Part shown: positions 31,651 through 44,824 of the stretch, piece after piece
How positions within the stretch are numbered: the first letter of the stretch is position 1
Layout of the letters: each line of letters starts with the position of its first letter
Assembly: GCA_023213395.1 (NCBI GenBank)
Contig: CM041465.1
Coordinates: forward strand, 234,987,741-235,051,740
DNA length: 64,000 nucleotides
Origin: Cycas panzhihuaensis
Taxonomy: Eukaryota > Cycadophyta
Reading direction: 5' to 3'
The notes under the pieces: model-generated
Databases searched by the model: none
What the model was told of the DNA's origin: nothing
What the model saw: the letters and a program-made list of their open reading frames with translations, nothing else
Position numbers and translations under genes: made by a program

Positions 31651-32995
31651 TTGTGTTCCACTATTTGGGAGTCAAGGCCTTATATGTCTTTATAGTCCTA
31701 TGCAAAAACTGAGCAGAACTTGTGAAAAAGATCCTTAAACTAAGTGATCTCTTGGGGAGTACAACTAGCTCCCAACTTGATGATTCTAGGGGTATCTTCT
31801 ATTTCTAAATATACATTGATGTTTTATTCTATAAGCATAGCATTCCCTTCCTCAAAATGAGGAGGAGCAGGTTTGACTGAAGAAATAGACTCCTGGGGTT
31901 GAGAATGATCAACGATAATCTAATAAAATCCTAACCTTTGATGTCCATAAGGAAGACTAGGAGACGAACTTATTAAATGCTCCACGATCGCTTCATCATT
32001 CTTAAAATTATTGAGGTGAAAGAGATTGACAAGGTAAAGATTCTTAGATTGAGAAATAGAATATGGAAGAGGACCAACTAAAGAGTTTGGAATACACATA
32101 AACTTGAAAATTGATGCAACTTGAGAAAAGGAGATAGTTTATCTACAAACTCCCAAATTGAAGAAAAAGCTTAAGTGAACTCTTGATTATACATGCCATA
32201 ATCAAGGTGAGATGGAAATTTTAATACAAGCGAAGATAGGAGAGGGTCCACATGAGGATGGGAAAGTAATGAGAGAGTATAAATGGAATTAACTTCCCAT
32301 ACTATAGTGGAGGTTCTAAATCTAGCTTGACCTACATCAAATACCCTAGTATCTTTATCATATGATACTAGATTTGGGGTTTGATGCAATAACATCTTCT
32401 TCTCATGCCTATTTAACCATGTCTTAAAGAAAGAGGAATGAGAGAAATATGGAGAAGCAACAACACGTGAGTCATGTGCAATGATACTTGGAGAAGTAGT
32501 TGCAAAGTGAGTGGTCATAGAAGGAACTACTAAATTTTCCCCTAAGGGCAAGTACAAAACCTGTGAGAAATAAGTCTGAATAGGATTTGTATTAACAAGT
32601 TCACTTTGGGATGGTCCTTGATGAGGTATAATAGAATGAGAAGCCATTTCTTCTTCTAAAACAGAAGAAGAAGGAACCAAAAGGGGATCAGTCAAATCTG
32701 AAGGAACTAGAATGGATAAGGAGCTTGATGATAAAGGGACAACCTTAACTAAATCCATATCCTTCACTTCTAGGTGAGTTAGAGGAGCTTCAATAGTAAA
32801 GTATTTTCCTAAACTAAGTGACCGAAAGAAATACTCTACACAATTTGAAGATTCACTAGGTTTTGCAAAAGTCTTAATGAGAGGGACCAATTGTTTAATA
32901 GGTTTAGGCTTCTATTTAATGATCTTAAGGTCTCCCTCGTGGATGAACATGAGTTCACTAAAAAGGAATGAACAAACTGCTGCCATTTGGGTGAT
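31651..32995 (-). pseudogene. pol: Protease-RT linker, element E
   Basis: A long open block (32890-32171, 239 codons) is Ser/Leu/Pro-rich: VVPLSSSSLSILVPSDLTDP, SHSIIPHQGPSQSELV and so on. It has no domain I can name and sits between protease and RT. Comparable Pro/Ser-rich linkers are in C (13178-13450) and, Arg-rich, in G and H. The block is long for so decayed an element; that may be chance given the AT-rich sequence. Confidence 0.55.
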
Positions 32996-33373
32996 CTATA
33001 GTCTACCCAAAAGGATATTATACTCTAAGTCCAAGTCGATGATAGTAAGGTCAGTAAGCACTATCTTATCTTCTAATGTGAGTGGAAGAGTAACTTGACC
33101 CAAGGGCACCTTTTGATTCGTGTCATACCCTTGGAAGATCCATTCGCATGGATCAAAGATGGAAATCTCCAAATCCTTGACAAGATGAAGAGAGATTACA
33201 TTGATAGATGATCCTTCATCAATGATAACCCACTTGATATTGATATCATCCTTGATGATCTCAACGTAAAATAGTGGAATATCATTCGGTGTATGGGCAT
33301 AATAACTCGATAAAGTAGCAAGGTCAAAGGAAAGAGTAGAAGTGGGTGAAGAAGCTATCACAAGAACTCCCAA
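32996..33373 (-). pseudogene. pol: Aspartic protease remnant, element E
   Basis: Reverse strand, 125 codons open. INIKWVIIDEGSSINVISLH carries the D-x-G-S-S active-site motif. VPLGQVTLPLTLEDKIVLTD and LTIIDLDLEYNILLGRL form the second half, ending in the LLGR typical of plant gypsy proteases. The enzyme cuts the Gag-Pol polyprotein. H and G carry DNGSS at the same point. Confidence 0.8.
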
Positions 33374-33399
33374 TGTATTAAATAAAAGTTGATGTTACT

Positions 33400-35900
33400 C
33401 AAGGCAACACTTGATCAAATTAATAATTGATATGCCCATAGGAATGGTCCTTAATTCTTCTACCAAAGAGAAAGATCCATCCTTTAAACTAGAAGGAATG
33501 GACCTAAACCTGATGGGATGGGGAGGTATTAGAGGTAAAGAGTCAGGATTCCTTGCCATCAAATCATTGGATGATTTAGATGGTCTTACACTCTTTGAAG
33601 TCTACACCATGTTTATGGTTCTCTTGGTATCACCACCTTTAGGAGGTGGATGAGATTGACTGGTGTTTCTTATTACTTAAACATTTGTGGGACTGGTAGT
33701 CTTCTTTGATGAATCAGAGCTTTGAAGGTTGGTCTTTATTGTCTTGTATATGCTTGCCTTTGCCTTTATCTTCTTTATTGGTTTTCTCACTATGTTGAGG
33801 CAACAGATCCCTATGGATCATTTGGTCTTGTAATGATTTGGAAGAATGATTTACTTGAGTGTTTATGTTATGGATTATATTTTCAATGGTTCAACACTCA
33901 CTTCTATTATGTGCATTAGTCTAATAATAGGAGCACCACTTCATCTTTCTAGATGAAGGAGGAGGTGGAGGAGTAGCTTGTTTCTTCCTCCACTTGGTCA
34001 AGTGAATCACTTTAGTCTCTTGAGAGGATTGAGCAAGATATGTACCATTAATAAGTAATTTAGTGTTGATCATATGCTCAAGTGATCTAATCGAAGAAGT
34101 AAGAAGATTATATGTAGGCTCAGGATGGGTAGCCTTTGTAGGATGAACTGGGTCCTTAGAAGGCATAGGTTTCCCAACTTTCTTAATACCTACTTATATT
34201 TCAAAAGTCTCTAATACTAAATAGCGGTCAACTGCTTCTTCATATATTTGAGGACCAGGTTTCAAAACTTCTAAGTATATATGGAGTCTTAATGTATTGG
34301 TAAATAGATAAAATAGAAAACTAGGATCAAGGCATGAATGGCAAGCATGAACTTGATCTTTAAATCTTCTAACAAAATCTTTTAAAGTTTCATCATTCTT
34401 TTGTTTAATTACAAGTAAGGATTTGATGCCTGACTCGAATGGTCTTGCTACATCAAAATAGTTGATGAAGGAGTTAACTAGTTATTAGAATAAGAGAATC
34501 AAAGCCAAAGGAAGCCAATAAAACCACTTCAAAGCATCACCTTGAAGCGACTTTAGAAATAGACGTATCATAACATAACTATATGGTATAAAATCCATGT
34601 AGGCAAGCACAAATGCCTATATATAGGAGGTAGGGTCTTGAGATGAATCACTAGAAAACTTAGGTAATTCAGAAAGGAATGGGAGCATAGGTGACAACAA
34701 AACCTCATGTGAAAAAGGATACTTCATATAGTCTAAGAAGGGTCACCTTGGCCTCAATGTAATAGGATGTTGAGGTAAGGATGACAGATAAGGAATAGAT
34801 GAATGCATATGTTGTTGTGATTATGATTGTTCTGAAACACCATGAAGTGGAAGAGTAGAAGGAAGGAACAAACTACACTATGGGATTAACCATAGAATTA
34901 GTTTGAGGTATGAGGTTTTGTGGGAAACTTAAATTATAGGTGTAGAAAGGGTTGGGTTGAGAGTTAAGCCTAATAATATGTGAAGAAGATCTTAGCTTAG
35001 AAGTCCCCAATAGTTGTGATTGCCCTATCGAAGCATGTGAATATGGTAATTGAGCATGAAAAATATGTTGCGATAAGGAAATCACATTAGATGCTCTAGG
35101 TGATGGTGGATGAGGCCTAACACCCTGAGATCCAACAATATGTGGCACATGAAGGGATACCTAAGTGGTAGAAGAAATAGGGTATGACAAGGTAATCCTA
35201 TTAGAATAAGATCGAATGGGTTAAAAACTAAGTGAAGCCATAATTGTTTGACTAGAAGTGGGTATGTGGATAGACCTAGGAATGCCATAAGCCACTGTGG
35301 TAGTATCACCTCCATGAGTAAGAGGTATAGAATAGGAAGATTAAGACTAAACTTACTACCTAGGAGAGGGTTGATGAGGTTGTGAATGAGTTGATTTGTG
35401 ATCATCAACTTCTTCCATAAGCAGAGAATGAGGTTATGAAGTAGGTCTTGGTGAAGGAGAATGAGAGAGATGAGGGGACCACATAATTTCAGGTGGAGGG
35501 TCTGTCTCCATTGACTCATAGTCTTCACCTAAGGGATTAGTCTAGACATTTGGTAAAGATAATATAATATGAGTCTTTGGGTGAAATGGATCATGATAAC
35601 CAAGAATGCATAGTGGGGTAGGGATCCTAATAAGAATCGGCTCAAGAAAAGATGGATGTAATCAAGTAGGAGGTGATTCTTCCTATGGGAAAGAAGGATC
35701 TATTAAAGAAAGATCACTAGGATACTACGAAGGATCTGGATATCCCTGCTCCATTGGTATGTTACATAGTTGTGTTGAATCTTCAGGAGGATAAACATAT
35801 GTGTCATGTGCTTGAAACTATGAGGATTTGATATATGATGATGAAATATCCTGATAAAGGTATAATGGGCACATTTAAGAATCAAATGAAAGGCCTTGAA
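33400..35900 (-). pseudogene. gag: gag polyprotein remnant, element E
   Basis: Reverse strand, many stops. The N-terminal part (35528-34873) is Ser/Pro/His-rich as in B, G and H. The capsid region (34730-34200) matches the same region of B. A zinc-knuckle relic KWCSYY then HNRSEC (near 33925-33890) fits C-x2-H-x4-H-x4-C with the first His now Tyr. The forward frames over this region are shadows. Confidence 0.7.
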
Positions 35901-35966
35901 GTCTCAATGATTACCTAGGTGTAGGTATTATACTTTCCATAGCTTTACTTAGAGATAAATGGTGGC

Positions 35967-35984
35967 CCTCTAATATGGTCGCCA
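35967..35984 (-). other. Primer-binding site, element E
   Basis: Reverse strand TGGCGACCATATTAGAGG, the same start as in B, G and H. It lies six bases from the LTR edge (35991). Confidence 0.7.
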
Positions 35985-35990
35985 GAAAGA

Positions 35991-38366
35991 TGGTGGTGCT
36001 AGGTTTATCCCTAATAAGATGATGGTGTTCTATGGGTGGGTCCTCAATAAAGCTACAAAAAAGATGGTTTAGGGCTTGGAGAAAATCCAATACAAAGCTC
36101 AAAAGAGACCTAAAGGACCATCTTTACCCAACTCCTAAGAAGGAGTCTTCACCTAGTAGTGTCATCTACCTTAGTGAGAGTGGGTATGATGTAAGGTGTG
36201 GGTGCAAAATGGGATGATAAAATCCACCAAACTACACAACTTGGTGAAGGAGTTCTAAGTTTAGAGCTGCACTTATAATATCCTCAAGATCCTTCCTAGG
36301 GACTCCTCTCTTATAATCAGTTTAACCTTTCAAGTTTTACTAAGATGCAGAAGAGGGTAAGCTAATGGAAATAATAGTTTATCTTATTTGGGTTTCTAGG
36401 TTTTGATATTACTGCAAGGGTGCAAAGCCAAAAGAGCAAAATGATACGATTAAAGAAACCAAGGGACCAAACTCATATCAATCTTTTTATTTTTTATTTT
36501 TTTCATTTTTTATGATGAAATCTCAAACAAACACACTAGAAACTATGCATGCAAGTCCTTTTTTGTTATTTTTTTTATTTTTATTTTTTTTAAGCAAACA
36601 AACTAGAAACTATGTATGCAAGTCCTTTTTTTTTATTTTCTTTAAATAAACACACTAGAAACTATGTATGCAAGTCCGTTTTTGTTGTTTTCTTTAAACA
36701 AACACACTAGAAACTATGTATGTAATTTATTTTTTGTTGTTTTCTTTAAACAAACATACTAGATCTTGTTTTTCAAGATCTTTTTTGTTGCATATAAGAC
36801 AAATGATGCACATGCAACTATGAAGTGGCTTTCCTACATGCAACATGCATGATTCATTTTAAGAGAGATGATACCATCCAAACAAAATCTCAAAATATTC
36901 ACATGATCTTTATACAAATTTATTTTCAAAAGAGATTAATCTACATGCAAGACTAATTAATATGCTCCAACCTTGATGTATGCAACTAATTGATGAAATA
37001 ATACATAAAAAGAGAGAATCTTAAAGGAAACTTTTGCTATTCTATGATGATTTTTAGACCTATGAGATGATGAATAAGTCACAAATTTAAACACTAATCA
37101 TGCATGAAAGATCAACCAAAGGTTCTATCATAAGTAGAGTAGTGAGAGCTCCAAAAGGAATCCTTGAACCCAATATAAAAGCTGAAAATTAGAGATATTC
37201 CAACCAAACAACACTATCAACTTTTGATTCTCAAGATGCAAGAGCCAACTTGAAAATAAAAGTGCATGCAATGACATATGCAAGATAAATATTCCTTTTC
37301 TATTGTAAAGAATGCCTTAGAATGGTAGTTTTCTTTTCACTTGATTAACTTTTCCATATGCTTTCCTCCAAAATAAGAGCAAAGAAGGAAACAACAACAA
37401 TCCAAAGAGGCCAAATGAGAGCCATACTACACTAAATAAGAGCGATAATCCAACTAAAATATAGGCTACTATGAGAGAGTGGGAAGGAGTAGCTAGATGT
37501 ATAGTGGAGAGATGACCCCACCCCACCCTAGTTTATCCTTAAGGAACCCCATAAAAGGTAGACCTTTTAGTATATATTTCAATTTAAAAAGTCCAAATAA
37601 CAATCCAACAACAATCAACCAGTGAAAAGAAATAATTTTAACCTTAAATTACCTTCAAGATAATATGAAACAAGCTTGAAATCTAATAGGAAAGATCTTA
37701 CCAAATCTTAAGATATTTGAAGCAAAAATTTATGAAGATCCAAAGAGATGAAAGCTTAGACTATCAACAATTGAGTAGTAGTAACACAACAACAAAACTT
37801 CTTTAAGATTTCATCTAATAACTTTAGAAAATCAAGTCTCTAAAAAGTACAATAGTAGTCCTTAAGAATTCTCTAAGAAGTTCACAAAGAGCAAGAATCA
37901 CTTCTTTCTCTCTAATTCTCAACTCTCTTGACTTCTCTCATTTATTTTTCTGTTTCTCTATCTATATCAAAAACTCTGATAAAAAATCCTTTTATAATAC
38001 TTCTGGGCATTGAGAGAATCAAATCCCACCAAATCTAGGTAATGGCATGCAAAATTTTGGCATGCTAGCCAAGTTTTGCATGCATGCAGTAAAAAACGTG
38101 GTGATTAGTTAGGAGGTAAAAATAACTCATTAGAAAGGTCAAAAAATGATTTGTATTAATAAATTAAGGCATAAATGACTTTATTAATGAGGAGAGGGGC
38201 CTAAAACATAATGAAAATGATAAACACAAGCCCAAAAATGATAAAAAATTGGGTGAAATCTAGGGTAAAAAATTCAAAAATAACAAACTTTGAAAGAAGT
38301 ATGGGGTTAAGTTAGTCATAAAGAAAACTTTATTGTCATGGTTTACATCATCGGTGGAATGATAGG
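35991..38366 (-). repeat. 5' LTR of element E, outer end missing
   Basis: Aligns with 23242-25580, including the 52-bp array (36526-36780). Matching stops at GATAGGAA (38366), so about 180 bases of the LTR start are missing or replaced by the unassigned block that follows. Point differences between the two LTRs are many, in keeping with an old insertion. Confidence 0.8.
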
Positions 38367-40150
38367 AAATGCAATCAAGAAGAAATGCTATCAGATTTCT
38401 CTCAAGAAGAGGTGAGTAAACCCCCCATCTTTCATCATCATATCAAGCATGTGATGATTATGGACACTAGGCTTGTCATCATCAAACATCATTGTCATAG
38501 GTGCATATCACTTTCTCCCTCATCTTTTGTAATATTTGGTTTTGTTCCATTTCATTTCAAAGAGAGAGAGAGAGAGAGAGAAAGAAAAGAAAAAAGAGAA
38601 GGGTATTATGATAGAAAGAGTAAGAAACAAAAAGAAATAAGGGAAAGAGAGAGAGGCACACATTAGTTTAATCATCCTCTTTTCTATGTATTCTTTTTCT
38701 CATACATATTAATCCATTTTCTCCCAAGAAAAAAGGAAAAAAAAATCTTTTATGTGCTTACATTATCTTCCTTAAGCATCACTTTATTTAATCTCTTTTC
38801 TATATTATTACTTGCATTAGGATTAGTTCCTAGAACATAAGAAACCCCAAAATAATAAAGAAAAACAAGACAACCAGAAATCAAAATGCACCTATAGTTA
38901 GGTTAACCCTTGTTTTCCTCTTGCAAAATCTTGAACAAAGGGAAGGATTGTAAAGCTATGGGTTCTCGAACTTATAGGGTAATAGCATTTTCCTAGGAAG
39001 AATTACCCCTTTTACACACTTTGGATAGCATGCATTCACTCATTACCTCTTGTTTCTTCTAGGTCATCATTGGTGCACTAGAATAAAGAATTTAGACCAC
39101 TTACATATGTTCATCTACATTAAGGTTGCCCTAGACTAGTCATATAGTCATATTCATGAACCATCGCATACCCTATGCTAGCATCCAAGAGATGCATAGA
39201 TGCCTTAGGTAAGATGTTGAAATTGTTATCACCCCTTTTGACTTACTACTTATGCCCTAGGTTAGTCAATTAGGTTTATTAATTAGATTTTACCCCTCAC
39301 CTTAGCGCATTTTAGACACAAACGTAGGGTACATAATAGTCCTAAATATTGAGAAAGGGATTATCTTAGGGCAACCTAATTGTTGTTTTATGCATGTGAG
39401 TGATCTTAGTTTCTAGTATGATGGGCCTATGGAAATTTAAAAGAAACTGGAGTCAAGTCATACATGCATCTATATGTTTTCCTTTTCTTTTCTTTTTTTA
39501 ATATTTTAAAATGCAGAAAGGGGAGCCCTATCTAGGTATAATAATATTGTCCCATGAGTTTAGGGACTCACAACTATGTGATCCCTCCCACTGCTCAAGC
39601 TTTCACTAATGAGATGTAAAGCCTAAACTATATGTGCATCTAGCTTCTTCCTTTCTCTTTCTTTTTCTTGTCATGTTTGTTCCCCTTGTTTAGGAGGGGA
39701 AAGAGGTAGAATCACCCTAATGCAAGTGAAATAATAAAAGAAGGAAAGAAATACAATAAAAGATAAGAGGAAAGGGTAAAAGAAAAGCATACATCTTCTT
39801 TTCCTTTTTTTTGGTGTGTATTTTCTTTTATCTATTTCTTTTTTTTTAATGATACGAGTAAGGAGATATAAGGAAGAGAAGAGGGGAAAGCAAATGGCTA
39901 AGCCTAAATACACCTCTCTCTCCTTTTTTCCTTTTCTTCTTTTCTCTTCAATTTTCCTACTCTCACTCATTAATCCTTTCTTCATTTTTTTCTTAGAGTT
40001 AAAAAGGGAGGGCTAAAAGGGTTTACTAACAAGAGGTGAAAAAAGGATCGAAGTGTGCACCTATAACAATGGGAGTTTGATGGAGAAGAAGCATGATATT
40101 CATGGTTGCTATGCACTTGATGTGAAATGAGGAGAATGGGACTAACTTAC
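38367..40150. other. Unassigned block between elements E and G
   Basis: No conserved frame, LTR edge or motif that I can place. It holds a (GA)n run (38562-38580), purine-rich and T/C-rich stretches (39480-39510, 39640-39670, 39780-40000), and CACTAATGAGATGTAAAGCC (39606), which faintly resembles the family's 3' motif. The small frames (38385-38666, 39671-40016) are low-complexity. It may be the other side of element D or a separate old repeat. The last five bases before G are CTTAC. Confidence 0.4.
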
Positions 40151-40789
40151 TGGAATCACATCTATGGAATAGTAACTACACCTGGTTAGGATTAGGACTA
40201 TCAACAGAAGGATCCGAAGTAAAGGAGTCAATCCAACAAGTAAAAGGAAGCACCCACATAGGGCATTCATGTGTCATAACGTAGGTTCGGAACCCACAAG
40301 TAGCACAGAACTTCCTCTAGGTAACTTAGCTTTGGTTTTGTAGCAGCATAAGCGAGGTATATCCTTAGTTTCCTAAGTAACCTCAAAATAGAGGTCTTCC
40401 CACCCTTAGATGGCTAGAAGGGGAAGACAAGACCCAATGAGGAAGTAGATCCTCATGGAAGATGAAGGGATGTAGATAGGATGTATATAGGTAGGTGGCA
40501 AGAGGTACCCATTCATAAGAGTGGTATTGGGCAACCACCTTACACATAAAACAAACCTAAAGGATGGAGTGACAAGGTTATTAAGTTGGTGTAGGTATGA
40601 TGGGGTTAAAGGAGGAGGTCTTAGGGGATGAGTCCTCCTTGAACTAACTCACCTAAGGGGAGTGTTAGAGGAATAAAGAATGGTGGCAGAAGAAGTTCCT
40701 ACCACCTTATGTGTGAGGGAGTCTACCTCCTATTTACAATAGTGAAATGATGACTAATCATTTACGTATGTAAATAAGAGGTAAATGAA

Positions 40790-40791
<2 letters not shown>

Positions 40792-40874
<83 letters not shown>
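40792..40874. repeat. (TA)n microsatellite in the 3' LTR of G
   Basis: About 41 TA units between AGGTAAATGAAGCA and AGACAATAAATG. The partner LTR has CATATATGTATAAATAAC in the same place (62830-62847), so the tract expanded after insertion or shrank in the other copy. Confidence 0.93.
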
Positions 40875-40876
<2 letters not shown>

Positions 40877-42600
40877 ACAATAAATGTACTTTCTCTTATT
40901 TTCTCTCTAATATGAATCCTCGCTCTCTTTTTCACTTTAAACAAGGGAAAAGGGAAGAAAAAGACACAAACCAATCTATCACACAAAATACACAGCAATG
41001 ATGCAAACCCTAGGATATTGTATGCAATCAAACAAAAAGAGGAAAGGGGATATCTCCTATCAAATTCTCTTTCTGAAAGTGCAAACTACTGTGAATATGA
41101 ATGGTTCAAGTTGGTTCCCATTTATCTTTTCCCTTTATGCTCTTTTCATGTAAAAATATAAACTTAAGAGTGAAGTAGAGAAAAGTTCTATAAGAGGGAG
41201 GTAGCGTACCTAGAGAATTGATGTAGCTAAAATGAAATTTCTATCTTGCACCACATCCACTTCTTCTTTTCCTCCTCCCAATACACGGGCAGTGTTGGGG
41301 CTTCCTTACCGTCCCCGAAGCAAAAGGTAAAAAGCAAGAAAAGCAAAGGAAAAGGAACTATGGCAAAATCTAAAAAATAACCAAGGAAAAAGAAAACAAA
41401 GAACATACTCGGATTGTAGTGGTTTATCCTTCTCCATGAATAGCGTAATAAACCTGCAATCACAAAGGTTTTTCATCCTTTTCTAAGGGGATGCTAGAGT
41501 GCCAAGCAAATATATGTATACACATAGCTATAAAATGCTAAGAATATAGTAAGTTAAAACACTTTAGGTCAAGAAAACTTCCAACCAAAGAACAACTCTA
41601 AATCTCCTATAAGCCAATAACAAAAGATAAGGGATGTAGACGGTTAGCCTTAGAATGGCTAACCCTCCAACAAATGCATCTCCATGTTGTCTCTAGGCAT
41701 AGGAAATAACATATTGGGATATCCTAATAGCAGCAAATAATAAGAGAGACAAACAACACGAGGTTTACAAATGTCGTTTATATTACAAGTGTTACTATGT
41801 ATAGCAAATTGCAATGTTAACCAAGCCAAGACCCAAGGTGGATAAGAGACACTATTTAGGGCTAGAAAACCTACCTAAGAGAGGCACTCAAGCTAGGAAA
41901 CAGTGTATTAAGGGGCTGCATATGCTAATATCTAACGTTGGCCTATTCCTGAAGACTCCCTGGTAGCTTAGGAAAGGCACGAGTGGAAGAGATGAAAGAG
42001 GAGAAGGGGATTACCCTTGAGGAGTAAGCCTAGTTGGGTACATATCCCACCTTGGCTCCTTTCTCTTAATCTTTGAGGTCCTCTCCTTATAGCCTCCTTG
42101 GAGAAACTAAGAGAGGGTAGGAACATGATGTGGACAGAAAGAAAATAACAGAGGGACTGCCTCCTGTATGCATTGGAAAATGGAAAAAAGAAAAGATATT
42201 CCTAATGATCTAACATCTTATAAGAAAGTTTAAAAGAAAGAAATGGAGCAAACATGAGATAATACCTACTAGACTATGTTAGAGGTAGGCCTGTCCTTGA
42301 AAATGGTAGGAAATAATAGATCTAAGGTGCTTACCAGTGGATCCTTAGGAAAATGATGAAACTTAGAAATAAGATTGTTGAAACTTATTGAAAGGGTGTG
42401 GAGGCGAAACTTGGAGTGAATCCTTGCTTTAAAGAGCTTGTTGGAAAGCCTACTACCAAAGATCTAAGTTGAAGGGGGTAGATCTTAGGCTAGAGCATAG
42501 GGAACTCAGGTGTTGTAGGTCATTCCTACAAAAAAATGCCTATGAAAGAAGGAGAAGAGAGGAGAGTTGGTGGAAGAAGAGGTGGAAAAAGTTCTTTTAG

Positions 42601-42674
42601 GCTTTATACCTAACCCTAGGCTGGATGGACGATTAGGGTTAGGGTAAGACCTAGGGGGTGTCAAAGCCACGTGA
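42601..42674 (-). promoter_or_regulatory. Core promoter region of LTR G
   Basis: Reverse strand: TCACGTGGC (42667-42675; G-box core CACGTG kept), then a CCTAACCCTAATCG..CCTAGGGTTA stretch, then GGTATAAAGC ending at 42601, about 718 bases into the LTR. Confidence 0.57.
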
Positions 42675-43328
42675 TAATTTCATGAAAAAAATAAAATTTG
42701 CCACAGTAGATTTAAAAAAAATATTAAGTAACAGTCGCCCTATGGCAAACTACTCAATACCAAGAAGTTTACCACGGTACTGTGACATTTGTCACAATGC
42801 AGTGACAAAGACAAGAACATGACAAAAATATATGCCTGAGAGCCCTAAAAGAGGGTACTCCATGCTTAGGAGGGGTCAGCCCTCTGTCCAAGTGGTTGGG
42901 GATAGTCATATAAAGAGGATGACCTAAATTAGATTGGGTACAAAAGTGGTGGGATTCTTAGGAAATTGATTACTGGAATAAACATGTACCAACCATACTT
43001 AGCAGGGTGCTAAGGGCTGCGATATGGTAAAGGGGGTGTGAACATATCACATAGGTCGAGCGGTGATTAAGACACCATGGAGGTGTATAAGAGGGTCATG
43101 GAGTGCCATGGGGATGCTTGTCCCATAGATCATTATAGGCTAAAAGAGTATTAAGCAATATGACCAAGCAACATATGCAAAACGATCACTCAAATACGTC
43201 AGTTAGCCATGCAGTAAAATGATGCTTCTAGTTACCTTTCTATAAAAGTAATGAAGGTAAGGCCAGAAACATACCTACACCTACCTGAGTTGACTTGCCA
43301 AGAACCCATTCCTAGTAGCTAGGAAACA

Positions 43329-43340
43329 CTGCCTACTTGG
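43329..43340 (-). other. Polypurine tract, element G
   Basis: Reverse strand CCAAGTAGGCAG, preceded by AAGGCTCTACTG, next to the LTR start. One or two bases differ from A and C. Confidence 0.7.
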
Positions 43341-43720
43341 CAGTAGAGCCTTGCAGCTCAGAGGCATAATGCAACAGTGAATGCTAGTAATACAATGTTA
43401 GTAGCACATATATATACAAATAATCATAATAATGCTGCAAGCTAAGGTCGACAGTGAGTGTCGCAGTGGAGCGCGTGGGTGTAGAGGCAAGGGTGAGACA
43501 ACATAGGGGTTGCCTATGTGTCATTGTATAGACAACATGCAATGATAGTGGACGAGGGGGATGCCCCTATCGTAAGAGTAGAATGAAAGGGTGGTGAGGA
43601 CCACGCATAAGATTAGATGGGCATCATAAGCAAAGAGCTATGTATAGACATAAATCAAGAATAGTGAGAGTTATGTGCTATGACACTAAGAGTAGATTGA
43701 AGAAAATAAACCTAATGGTC

Positions 43721-43765
43721 ACCATAGTTTAACCTCATTAGTGACTAGATTTTGGAGGTACAAAT
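43721..43765 (-). repeat. Conserved 3' motif, element G
   Basis: Reverse strand: GTACCTCCAAAATCTAGTCA then CTAATGAGGTTAAACTATGG and TGACCA. This is the closest match to the consensus of A, C and D, and single-copy here. Confidence 0.72.
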
Positions 43766-43849
43766 AGATCACAATGTAAAGTGCAAGATGACCTGAGACT
43801 TGGGCACATGGGCGACTAGACAAGTCTCTCAAGCTGGGTCACTAAGGAG

Positions 43850-44250
43850 AAGAAGGCAATGCTTAAGGACGAGATGAACCAAGTTGTCTGCCTCAGCGTT
43901 AAGATCCCAAGGGATGTGTCAGATGTTGATAGATGAAAAACAAGCCAATAGGGACCTAGAAGTTAAGGCGAGGGCTCTCAGGCATGGAACCGCACCTAGT
44001 AAACCTGGCTGAGATGGGACACCATAATCTAGGAGTCACAAAGGAGGACGATGGGTCCATGGTGGAAGCAGAGTGCATTGGTAAGGGCCTTAATAATAAT
44101 TATGTACTCAACTTCGTTATTGGTGGCCTCGGGGAGGAAGATCCCATAACGCATAAAGTCATGTCCAAAAGGGTCATGGAGAATCCATGCGGTGGTGGAA
44201 GGGACTAGGTTGCCGCGACTTCCACCATTGGTGAAAATGAGTAACGCCAT
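43850..44250 (-). pseudogene. Second RNase H (aRNH type), separate ORF, element G
   Basis: Reverse strand from an ATG at 44250: MALLIFTNGGSRGNLVPSTT, where the first catalytic Asp is Asn. PEATNNEVEYIIIIKALTNA carries the Glu, and PIVLLCDS the second Asp, before a stop at 44029. Similarity continues with VSHLSQVY and a frameshifted ..NAEADNLV-like end. The start ATG and layout match C, D and E. The Asp to Asn change alone would abolish activity. Confidence 0.8.
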
Positions 44251-44811
44251 GATAAAAGGAATGGTGGTCTCGGTAAAGAGAGAATGCTAATGGAACCAGT
44301 GAGTGAAGAGGACTCAATGATATAAAACAATCGTAAAGGACTTGAGTGGCCATCAATAAAGGCCATGAAGGGTAGGAAGATCCAGAGATGAGGCTACCTA
44401 AGGGTGAAGAGGACTATCCAGCGGATGGGAAAGAACTGACAGTGAAAAAGCTCCTCTGAGGGTGCCAAAGGTCACTTAAGGAAGTGAAACACAGTCCCAA
44501 ACATATAGGATGCTTCATTTAGGAGCCCCAAAGGTGCAAACGGGTGGCAAAATTAGATTTAGGATGGCAAAACGAGCCAGATAAGTATAAACTCAAGTAT
44601 ATATGGAGGTGGCACATAAAACAAGGTAGAAGGGGCCTCGCAAGGCGAAGGAGGGGGTGCCATAAATGCACCCGAAGGGTCAAGAAAATAAAAGAAGGCC
44701 ATAGAGGCAAAATAAGAGATGGACCTAGAAGGAAAAGGTGATCAGGGAAGAGAAATGGTCCCAAGGGCTATCACAGTAAGAGAAACGGAAGAGGTGCCCA
44801 TCGAGACCCCC

Positions 44812-44824
44812 ATATATATAAAGG
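44812..44824 (+). promoter_or_regulatory. TATA box for the PMD gene, element G
   Basis: TATATATAAAGG with AAACTCGATGAAAATGGAAT just downstream, matching C. It lies about 690 bases before the PMD exon at 45512, in the same place as in A and C. Confidence 0.62.

Larger units (their letters stand above)
23242..38366 (-). mobile_element. Element E: nearly full-length autonomous-type element, strongly decayed
   Basis: Reverse strand, read from the right: 5' LTR, primer-binding site, gag, protease, linker, RT, RNase H, integrase, second RNase H, repeat-rich 3' region, polypurine tract, 3' LTR. It is the only element here with the whole RT-integrase core. No PMD gene is seen between integrase and second RNase H. 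The sequence is AT-rich and CpG-poor with many stops. Flanks do not give a clean target duplication (CTTCT on the left; the right LTR lacks its outer ~180 bases). Confidence 0.85.
40151..43328 (-). repeat. 3' LTR of element G
   Basis: Reverse strand; starts TGTTTCCTAGCTACTAGGAA and ends ..GATTCCA; length 3178. It aligns closely with 62190-63172 (its partner) from the inner end until LTR I cuts in. It contains a large (TA)n tract absent from the partner. The block 42720-42800 holds the U3 short repeats (TACCGTGGTAAAC, CTTGG..GAGTAG forms). Confidence 0.87.

Noticed and set aside
32877-33653. Forward frames over the E protease and gag
   Set aside because: Opposite strand to clear protease motifs (DEGSS, LLGR), with no conservation.
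38385-38666. 93-codon frame ending in an Arg/Glu/Lys-rich run
   Set aside because: The run is encoded by GA-rich simple sequence; no start context or homologue seen in the window.
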